Below are positions 7,704 to 13,933 of a DNA stretch of 20,055 bases, in pieces. Source of the stretch: Candidatus Thorarchaeota archaeon SMTZ1-83 (GTDB lineage Archaea; Asgardarchaeota; Thorarchaeia; Thorarchaeales; Thorarchaeaceae); the NCBI GenBank assembly GCA_001563325.1, contig LRSK01000092.1, positions 1 to 20,055 on the forward strand. Direction: 5' to 3'. Each line of letters starts with the position of its first letter. Position 1 is the first letter of the stretch. The notes under the pieces are model-generated. The model was not told where the DNA came from. It saw only the letters and a program-made list of their open reading frames with translations, and searched no databases. The translations under genes and the position numbers were made by a program.

Positions 7704-8300
7704 ATGGAAGGACACCAAGACAGAATGTACGAGACGCATGCATATGTCCTGGCAGTCGTTCCGCCGAAAGCATATCTCCGCGATTCTAGGCCGCGAGGCG
7801 AAACCGTGGTTCAGGGCATAGGTGAGTCATTCTTCACACTTCTTGAAATGTTACCTCAACGTGGAACGACACCGCATCCTCAGGAACGCCTTTCTATAGA
7901 GAAGAACTCGAGAAGCAAGATTGACCACGTCAAGAGACGTATCTTCTACGAGGATCTTGCACCAGAGAGCGTGACTGAGTTGCCTCTTGTTGTTGAGATT
8001 ATTGTCACCAAGCACGAACACAAGTTTGTACAGTTCTTCAACGAGGCCGCACCGATTACAACTAGACAACACTCACTACAGCTGCTACCAGGAATCGGAC
8101 AGACCTTGATGTGGGCTCTTCTAGAGGAACGGAAGCGGGAGCCCTTCAAGAGCTTTGAAGACATAGCGGCGCGTACCAAACTTCAGAACCCGAAAAAGGT
8201 GATAACTGCAAGAATCATCGATGAGCTCGCGGAGGACGTCAAGCGCTGGCTGTTTGTCAGACCTCCAAGGCGAAACGATGATAGAGAGCGTTCTAGGTGA
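7704..8300 (+). CDS. DUF655 nucleic-acid-binding protein
   Basis: A 198-residue protein of the archaeal DUF655 family (predicted OB-like plus helix-hairpin-helix). The N-terminal half opens with YVLAVVPP (13-20). The C-terminal half has a helix-hairpin-helix, LLPGIGQTLMWALL (127-140), and ends in an arginine-rich tail. The function is not established; the fold and the neighbours (rpo4, ksgA) suggest RNA or DNA binding in translation or transcription. ATG 7704 is preceded by GGAGTAAGAGAAG. A second in-frame ATG at 7725 has no ribosome site. The gene overlaps ksgA by 4 bases (GTGA), implying translational coupling with the rRNA methylase. Confidence 0.88.
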   Translation: MEGHQDRMYETHAYVLAVVPPKAYLRDSRPRGETVVQGIGESFFTLLEMLPQRGTTPHPQERLSIEKNSRSKIDHVKRRIFYEDLAPESVTELPLVVEIIVTKHEHKFVQFFNEAAPITTRQHSLQLLPGIGQTLMWALLEERKREPFKSFEDIAARTKLQNPKKVITARIIDELAEDVKRWLFVRPPRRNDDRERSR

Positions 8301-9184
8301 GCCCCCTGACCGAGGACCGCATTCGCCTAATGTTGCGAAAGTATGGCGTTAGACCTGACAAGACATTAGGACAGAGCTTCCTTGTTAACCCAGAAGTAGC
8401 CAGAGAGATCGTCAGATCTGCAGAACTAGATAGAGAAACCTCTGTATTGGAGATTGGTGGTGGACTTGGTATTCTATCAGAAATGATAGCGCGGGTAGCG
8501 GGTGATGTTCATGTAGTCGAAGTTGATCCAAGACTCGCCGATGCCCTCAGGGAGGTGCTTGGGATCTACTCGAACGTACACATCATCGAGGGGGATGCTC
8601 TCGAGGCGGACCTACCCAACGTGAACAGAATCGTTTCCAATCTCCCATATAGCATATCCTCAGCCATCACCTTCAGATTGATGAAGGAAACTGGCTTTGA
8701 TTTTGCTGTCCTGATGTACCAGAAAGAATTCGCTCTTCGGCTTCTTGCGGAGCCTGGCACGCAGCTCTACTCCCGCCTGTCGGTCGATGCTCAGTATCTG
8801 GCTGAGTTTCAGCACATCATGGAGGTTCCAGCTCAGATGTTCTACCCAGTACCTGCCGTGGACTCAGTTGTTGTGAGGATGGAGCCACGAAGAGCTGGGC
8901 AATTCGCTCGAAATCAGGATGTATTCTTCTGGTTCGTTCATGGCATCTATTCGTATCCAAACAAACAGCTAAGAAGGGCTCTGGGAATATGGCTCAAGAA
9001 CATAGGTGAGGACAAGAGTACTGCAGATATAATCATCGAGAATGTATCGGACGCTCTCAGCGGAAATGAACGGATGAGGACGCTGACTCAAGACAACCTC
9101 ATCATGTTGGCAGATTCGATTCTTGACTTGATCGAGGAGGGTGTGTTGGGAGGCCCAAGAGGGTTGAAGAGTGGAACTGAATGA
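8297..9184 (+). CDS. ksgA: 16S rRNA dimethyladenosine transferase KsgA/Dim1
   Basis: A 295-residue KsgA/Dim1 methylase, which dimethylates two adjacent adenines near the 3' end of 16S rRNA during small-subunit maturation, using S-adenosylmethionine. Motifs: LGQSFL (24-29), the SAM loop LEIGGGLG (51-58), the acidic residue VEVDPRL (74-80), the catalytic NLPY (115-118), and the FYPVPAVDSVVVRM segment in the C-terminal domain. The start is GTG 8297, overlapping the DUF655 stop; MSPLTEDRIRLML is a normal Dim1 N-terminus, so no longer start is needed. The 3' end overlaps the next methyltransferase gene by 14 bases. This is the most tightly coupled part of the window. Confidence 0.97.
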   Translation: MSPLTEDRIRLMLRKYGVRPDKTLGQSFLVNPEVAREIVRSAELDRETSVLEIGGGLGILSEMIARVAGDVHVVEVDPRLADALREVLGIYSNVHIIEGDALEADLPNVNRIVSNLPYSISSAITFRLMKETGFDFAVLMYQKEFALRLLAEPGTQLYSRLSVDAQYLAEFQHIMEVPAQMFYPVPAVDSVVVRMEPRRAGQFARNQDVFFWFVHGIYSYPNKQLRRALGIWLKNIGEDKSTADIIIENVSDALSGNERMRTLTQDNLIMLADSILDLIEEGVLGGPRGLKSGTE

Positions 9185-9755
9185 AATAGAACTGGTCACT
9201 GACCCAGGGGTCTATCAACCGTCGGAAGACACGTATCTTCTTCTCGATGCAATAGAGCTTGGACCTACTGATTCCTTCTTAGAGATTGGCTGTGGTTCTG
9301 GGCTTCTATCCGTCGCCGCTGCCAAGACAGCTGAAACAGTCGTAGCCACTGACGTTTCACTCAAGGCTGTAAGGAACACGCAGGAGAATCTGATTAGGAA
9401 CTCTCTTGAACACCGATGCGCAGTCCTTCAATCTGACCTCCTATCTGCGATAGACCCCGATTCCGAATTCTCTGTTATTGCATTCAACCCACCATATCTG
9501 CCAAAAGACGAATACATGACTGACATGGACGGTGCACTTGTTGGCGGAATGGTGGGAGTGGAGATGACAGAGAGATTCCTTAGAGAGATTCCTCCGTACC
9601 TTCAGAATCATGCCTCGGTATATGTTGTGGTCTCTTCATTGGCAGACGTGGATCGGGTTGAGGCGGCCATGTTGAGGATTGGGCTTCACGTTGAGAAACT
9701 GGCCTCCAAGAAGCTCTTCTTCGAAACCTTGCAGGTCCTTCGAGGGACCCTATAA
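9171..9755 (+). CDS. HemK/Mtq2-type glutamine methyltransferase
   Basis: A 194-residue class I SAM methyltransferase of the HemK2/Mtq2 type. Diagnostic features: YQPSEDTYLLLDAI (15-28), the SAM loop EIGCGSG (38-44), and the catalytic NPPY (106-109). Enzymes with this pattern methylate the glutamine of the GGQ motif in release factors; the archaeal and eukaryotic forms work with Trm112, not present here. Substrate assignment is by family, not shown. The start is GTG 9171, inside the end of ksgA (different frame); the only nearby ATG (9181) is out of frame and stops at once. The order DUF655-ksgA-hemK recurs in archaea, which supports a joint role in translation. Confidence 0.92.
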   Translation: MELNEIELVTDPGVYQPSEDTYLLLDAIELGPTDSFLEIGCGSGLLSVAAAKTAETVVATDVSLKAVRNTQENLIRNSLEHRCAVLQSDLLSAIDPDSEFSVIAFNPPYLPKDEYMTDMDGALVGGMVGVEMTERFLREIPPYLQNHASVYVVVSSLADVDRVEAAMLRIGLHVEKLASKKLFFETLQVLRGTL

Positions 9756-9771
9756 GGAAAGTGTTTTATGA
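9756..9771 (+). promoter_or_regulatory. BRE/TATA promoter of the FKBP gene
   Basis: GGAAAGTGTTTTATGA directly after the methyltransferase stop combines a purine-rich BRE and TTTTATG. The predicted start is near 9793, with a leader of about 20 bases. GGCGGAGG at 9787-9793 and AGAGGG at 9799-9804 are possible ribosome sites for ATG 9812. Confidence 0.45.
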
Positions 9772-9811
9772 AGGCCTCAATCTCAGGCGGAGGAAGCTAG
9801 AGGGATAACGG

Positions 9812-10624
9812 ATGTCAGACAAGAAGGCCAAGAAGAAGACCACCACGAAAAAGGCCAAGAAAACGCCCAAGAAGACCACAAAGAAGGCACCTAAGAAGAA
9901 GGTTGGCGATGTCGTCGAAGAGGGTAGTCTGATTTATGTTGACTACGTCGCAAGGGTCAAAGACGATGGCACCATCTTTGACCTGACGATTGAGGAAGTT
10001 GCGAAGCAAGAAGGTCTCTACAAAGAAGATGATCGCTATGAACCCATTCTGGTATCCGTGGGTTCCAACTGGCTTCTAGAAACAATCGAAGATGAGCTTG
10101 TGGGGATGAAGACCGGCGAAACAAAGACTGTCGATGTTCCCCCTGAGAAGGGCGCCGGGAATCGTGATGAGTCCCTTGTGAAGATGATAGCAAGAGCTAA
10201 GCTAGAGAAGCAGGGAGTTCGCGTCATCAAGGGCGAGAGAATCGAGTTTGGAAAAGAACGTGGAATCATAACTGCCGTCTTGCCGCGAAAGGTCAGAGTG
10301 GACTTCAATCCACCCCTGGCCGGAAAGACGCTCGTCTTTGACGTTACAGTAAAGGGAATCGTGGACGACCCCAAGGAGAAGATACTGGCGGTCCTGAGAC
10401 GCAGGATACCTGCGATTCCTGATGACAAATACAATGTTTCAATCAAGGGCAAGACCATCAAGATAGAGTTCCCAAAGGAGTCGAGATACATTCAGGACTT
10501 CCAGTATGCAGAGATTGGAATCGCGATGGATTCGCTCAAGGTCTTTGACAAGGCCGAAAAGATTGAGATGGTTGTTACCTACGAAAGACCGGAGCGACAG
10601 GTTGCCGCTGAAACGAGTGACTAG
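9812..10624 (+). CDS. FKBP-type peptidyl-prolyl isomerase, lysine-rich tail
   Basis: A 270-residue archaeal FKBP-type prolyl cis-trans isomerase/chaperone. After a basic tail (residues 1-30, 16 of them lysine) come the FKBP first half (VEEGSLIYVDYVARVKDDG, 35-53), the insert-in-flap domain (about 115-160, with IEFGKERG), the second half DFNPPLAGKTLVFDVTV (164-180), and a C-terminal extension of about 90 residues, as in the long archaeal FKBPs. It should help fold or hold proteins in the cytoplasm. The NPP triplet replaces the usual N-H-P of the active-site region. The tail has K/T/A/P repeats like histone H1 tails and is not needed for the fold; binding to nucleic acid or ribosomes is an inference. 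Its own TATA box precedes it. Confidence 0.93.
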   Translation: MSDKKAKKKTTTKKAKKTPKKTTKKAPKKKVGDVVEEGSLIYVDYVARVKDDGTIFDLTIEEVAKQEGLYKEDDRYEPILVSVGSNWLLETIEDELVGMKTGETKTVDVPPEKGAGNRDESLVKMIARAKLEKQGVRVIKGERIEFGKERGIITAVLPRKVRVDFNPPLAGKTLVFDVTVKGIVDDPKEKILAVLRRRIPAIPDDKYNVSIKGKTIKIEFPKESRYIQDFQYAEIGIAMDSLKVFDKAEKIEMVVTYERPERQVAAETSD

Positions 10625-10643
10625 ACTCGTTTGGACCCACAAA

Positions 10644-10658
10644 GAAATCTATAAATAT
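10644..10658 (+). promoter_or_regulatory. Strong BRE/TATA promoter of psmB
   Basis: GAAATCTATAAATAT is the best promoter in the window: BRE purines followed by a near-consensus TATA box. It predicts a start near 10680 and a leader of about 45 bases to ATG 10726. The first in-frame ATG (10657) lies within this element, so it cannot be the start of a message made from it. Confidence 0.7.
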
Positions 10659-10725
10659 GGAACTCTTGACTTCGAGTCTGTCACTTGTTCTCCTGTTTTA
10701 TCTGTTTACAGGGAGTTTATTGAAC

Positions 10726-11361
10726 ATGGAATACCCGACTCAAGCACCGGCAGAACTCAAGACCGGAACTACAACTATTGGACTCGTAGCCAAGGACTGC
10801 ACAGTCTTGGCAAGCGACCAGAGAGCCACAATGGGTCTTCTCATCGCAAGTAAGACAGCACAGAAAATCTACAAGATCACAGACCGTATTGGGGCGACGA
10901 TTGCTGGATCTGTTGCAGATGCTCAGGCAATCATGGACCTACTAAGAGCAGAGTCCAAGCTGTTTGAGATTCAGCGAGGTAGACCGATGAGTGTCAAGGC
11001 TCTGACTCGTCTTCTGAGTAACATAATGTTTCAAGGCCGAGGGCTTTACATGCTGCAATGTGTGGTCGGAGGCCTCGATGAAACTGGCCCACAGGTCTAC
11101 TTCAATGACTTCATTGGCTCGGTACTCTCAGACAGGTACGTAGCCACCGGATCAGGGTCTCCTGTGGCATTAGGTGTTCTTGAGGCAGAATACACGGACG
11201 ACCTCCCAAAGCAGAAAGCAATAGAGTTGGCAGTACGAGCAATCGCATCAGCCATTGAGCGAGATGCTGCCACTGGTAACTCGATCCTTGTTAGCGTCAT
11301 TGACAAGGATGGCTATCAGGAAGTTCCCAAGGAGAAGATCCTGAAGATCTGGAAGAAATAG
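10726..11361 (+). CDS. psmB: Proteasome beta subunit
   Basis: A 211-residue catalytic beta subunit of the 20S proteasome. A 14-residue propeptide ends in TG; autocleavage exposes Thr1 of TTTIGLVAKD. Counting from Thr1, Asp17 (ASDQR) and Lys33 (TAQKIYKI) complete the active site; GSGSP and ERDAATGN match the later conserved Ser and Asp regions. The start is ATG 10726, with GGGAG at 10711-10715. A longer frame from ATG 10657 would add 23 hydrophobic residues but lies in the promoter, so I reject it. The gene precedes aCPSF1, a recurrent archaeal neighbourhood. The alpha subunit and the ATPase are not in the window. Confidence 0.97.
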   Translation: MEYPTQAPAELKTGTTTIGLVAKDCTVLASDQRATMGLLIASKTAQKIYKITDRIGATIAGSVADAQAIMDLLRAESKLFEIQRGRPMSVKALTRLLSNIMFQGRGLYMLQCVVGGLDETGPQVYFNDFIGSVLSDRYVATGSGSPVALGVLEAEYTDDLPKQKAIELAVRAIASAIERDAATGNSILVSVIDKDGYQEVPKEKILKIWKK

Positions 11362-11486
11362 TGACATGACTAGTTTCGCTTGCGTCTTGCAGGCAACACT
11401 ACTGAATCAGTTTCCCCTCTCGGGTTCATCGCTTCAAGAGAACTCAGAAAGGGTTTGAAGGCCAATGGCCAGTGAAGTGACATTAG

Positions 11487-13400
11487 ATGGCTTCTGCGAA
11501 AGACACAGAATCAATTGACATCCGTGAGACCGTGAAGAAGGCACTGCCCCGTTCAGCGGCCGTCACCTCTGTCGAGTATGAGGGCCCTGAGATTGCAATC
11601 TACTCGAAGGCACCAAAGATACTCCTTGACGACGGAGACAAGATTAAGGCATTGGCTCGGAAGATGAGAAAGAGAATCGTGGTCAGATCGGCACCGGAGG
11701 TCAGACTACCGCTAGAGGATGCAGAGAAGACCGTGAGAGAGCTAGTGCCCTCAGACGCTGAGATAACCTCTATCGACTTTGACATTTCCAGAGGAGAAGT
11801 CATCATTGAGGCACAGAAGCCTGGGCTCGTCATCGGAAGAAGTGGCACGACACTGAGAGAGATTACAAGACAGACCTTCTGGCGACCAAGCGTCATGAGA
11901 ACGCCGCCAATAGAGAGCAAGCTAATCAAACAAATACGATATATCGTTCAATCTGAGGCCGCCTATCGGAACCGGGTGTTTCGTGACATCGGGAAGAGGA
12001 TACATCGAAGCACATTGCTGAACAATGGTTGGATTAGACTGACAGCCTTGGGCGGCTTCAAAGAGGTCGGCAGGCAGGCAATGTTCTTACAGACCTCAGA
12101 GAGTAATGTGTTGATTGAATGTGGCGTGAATGTGGGCGCACCTACCAAGGCATTTCCACGCCTTGATATGCCTGAGTTCAACATCGATGAGCTCGATGCG
12201 GTAATCACCACTCACGCGCATCTTGATCACTGCGGGATGGTTCCGTTCCTCTTCAAGTACGGGTATAGAGGACCAGTATATATGACTGCACCAACACTGA
12301 ACCTTGCAACGCTTCTCCAGTTGGACTATCTCGATGTGGCAGAAAGAGAAGGGAAACTTAGGCCATACAGGGATAGAGATGTGAAAGAGGCAATACTTCA
12401 CACTGTGACTTTGAACTATGGGGAAGTGACTGACATTGCACCCGATATTCGGCTCACTCTTCACAATGCCGGGCACATTCTTGGGTCTGCAATAGTGCAT
12501 CTTCACATCGGTGATGGACAATACAACTTGGCCTACACTGGTGACTTCAAATTCGGCAGGACCAGACTCCTCGAACCTGCAACCTTCACATTCCCTCGGC
12601 TAGAGACCCTCATTATAGAGAGTACATACGGTCATCCTACAGACAAGATGCCTCCTAGACAGGAGGTTGAACGTAAATTTGCCTCGGTGATCAAGAAGAC
12701 AATTACCCAAGGTGGCAAGGTCCTAATCCCTGTACTCGCTGTGGGTCGCGCCCAGGAGATCATGCTGGTGCTCGAGGACTTGGTGACAAAGAACAGAATC
12801 CCCAAGATACCAATCTACATTGAAGGCATGATTGCCCAAGCCACGGCGATACACACTACGCATCCAGAAGCGCTCAGCAAGAAGATTCGTGAGATGATCT
12901 TCCACCAAGGAATCAATCCTTTCCTGAATGAGATATTCGTGCAAGTCGACAATCCCGAGCAGCGAGAGGAGATAGTTGAGGGAGAACCATGCGTAATCAT
13001 GGCCACCTCCGGTATGCTGGCGGGAGGCCCTAGTGTAGAGTACTTCAGGCTTCTAGCCCCAGATGAGAAGAACTGCCTTTGCTTCGTTTCATATCAAGGA
13101 GAGGGCACCCTCGGCAGGCGTATCCAGAAGGGATGGAAGGAGATTCAGATGCGTAACCGCGAGGGACAGACCACAGTTGTACCCGTAAACATGTGCATAG
13201 AAACGGTAGAGGGATTCTCAGGTCACTCCGATAGGAAGCAGATACTCAACTTCGTCAAGCGTGTAAGTCCTGCGCCCGAACGAGTATTGACGTGCCACGG
13301 AGAGGCCACGAAGTGTCTGAATCTGGCATCGACAATTCACAAGGCACTAAACATGGACACAAAGGCTCTGTCGGTCACTGAGAGCATAAAGCTCAGGTAG
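11487..13400 (+). CDS. aCPSF1, transcription-termination ribonuclease
   Basis: A 637-residue aCPSF1 (FttA), the archaeal homologue of eukaryotic CPSF73, which cuts nascent RNA at U-rich sites and triggers transcription termination. Domains in order: two KH units (about 1-68 and 70-150, the second with GRSG at 117-120), the lactamase core with THAHLDHCG (H243, H245, D247, H248), HNAGHILGSA, YTGDFKFG, the beta-CASP motif ESTYGHP, GRAQEIM, and the closing GFSGHSD. Length, domain order and the position of the zinc histidines match the characterised family. No clear TATA box lies in the 125 bases after psmB, so both genes may share a message. ATG 11487 lacks a strong Shine-Dalgarno. Confidence 0.97.
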   Translation: MASAKDTESIDIRETVKKALPRSAAVTSVEYEGPEIAIYSKAPKILLDDGDKIKALARKMRKRIVVRSAPEVRLPLEDAEKTVRELVPSDAEITSIDFDISRGEVIIEAQKPGLVIGRSGTTLREITRQTFWRPSVMRTPPIESKLIKQIRYIVQSEAAYRNRVFRDIGKRIHRSTLLNNGWIRLTALGGFKEVGRQAMFLQTSESNVLIECGVNVGAPTKAFPRLDMPEFNIDELDAVITTHAHLDHCGMVPFLFKYGYRGPVYMTAPTLNLATLLQLDYLDVAEREGKLRPYRDRDVKEAILHTVTLNYGEVTDIAPDIRLTLHNAGHILGSAIVHLHIGDGQYNLAYTGDFKFGRTRLLEPATFTFPRLETLIIESTYGHPTDKMPPRQEVERKFASVIKKTITQGGKVLIPVLAVGRAQEIMLVLEDLVTKNRIPKIPIYIEGMIAQATAIHTTHPEALSKKIREMIFHQGINPFLNEIFVQVDNPEQREEIVEGEPCVIMATSGMLAGGPSVEYFRLLAPDEKNCLCFVSYQGEGTLGRRIQKGWKEIQMRNREGQTTVVPVNMCIETVEGFSGHSDRKQILNFVKRVSPAPERVLTCHGEATKCLNLASTIHKALNMDTKALSVTESIKLR

Positions 13401-13414
13401 TCAAGCGGTCCAAC

Positions 13415-13816
13415 TCATAGTCTGACAAATGAAGGCGCGACTATTACACAGCTGTCGTTTACAAGTGCTATGTCTGCCTGGTAAGTGCGAGTCTCACCAC
13501 GGATTCGCTCGATAATCCGCTTCAGCTCCAGATGAGTCTGTTCTTTGCCATCGTTCAGTCTTGATATGTCGAGCAAGACAATGTTCCCGTCGCGAATCTG
13601 ATTGACCACATAAGGAACGTCCTCAAGGGACTCCAATCGCTTGGACCTGACAAAAATGGCTTCGAGCTCCGCTAACCTTCTGAGTTCACGTGTCGGACTT
13701 GGCTCTACTGCATCAACAGCAGGGGAGAAGATGCCGAGGCCGGAGTACTTGCGTGTGGGCTCCACCTCTGCTTTAGAATCGTCATCCTTACTCCTGAGTC
13801 GAGATAAGAATCGCAA
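13415..13816 (-). CDS. sepF: SepF-like cell division protein
   Basis: A 133-residue SepF homologue. In archaea SepF anchors the FtsZ ring to the membrane and dimerises through its C-terminal domain. The first ten residues (MRFLSRLRSK) form a basic, hydrophobic amphipathic segment suited to membrane attachment. A variable linker (about 11-50) leads to the SepF core (about 53-133) with VRSKRLESLEDVPYVVNQI, GNIVLLDISRLND, a long helix and a closing VIVAPSFVRL. The start is TTG at 13816: an in-frame stop lies three codons upstream, and AGAGGTGA sits six bases ahead on the reverse strand. No ftsZ is in the window. It is divergent from the helicase and converges on aCPSF1, with 14 bases between stops. 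Confidence 0.88.
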   Translation of the reverse strand: MRFLSRLRSKDDDSKAEVEPTRKYSGLGIFSPAVDAVEPSPTRELRRLAELEAIFVRSKRLESLEDVPYVVNQIRDGNIVLLDISRLNDGKEQTHLELKRIIERIRGETRTYQADIALVNDSCVIVAPSFVRL

Positions 13817-13866
13817 CCAGATTCACCTCTGATCCGACCTAGTCACCCTTACTATGAAAAGACCGA

Positions 13867-13876
13867 GTATTATGAC
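13867..13876 (-). promoter_or_regulatory. Possible TATA box of sepF
   Basis: On the reverse strand this reads GTCATAATAC, placed to start transcription near 13843 and keep the Shine-Dalgarno AGAGGTGA (13823-13830) in the leader. A T-rich alternative (CTTTTCATAG) lies nearer the gene but would leave too little leader. Confidence 0.3.
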
Positions 13877-13893
13877 CTGAGATTCTCTGTGGA

Positions 13894-13905
13894 CAACTTT
13901 TATAC
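13894..13905 (+). promoter_or_regulatory. TATA box of the helicase gene
   Basis: CAACTTTTATAC is a TATA box candidate predicting a start near 13925, nine bases before ATG 13934. The first in-frame ATG (13889) lies just before the box and would be outside the transcript. Confidence 0.5.
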
Positions 13906-13933
13906 TGGCACTCGGTATCGACGAGTGATTGAG

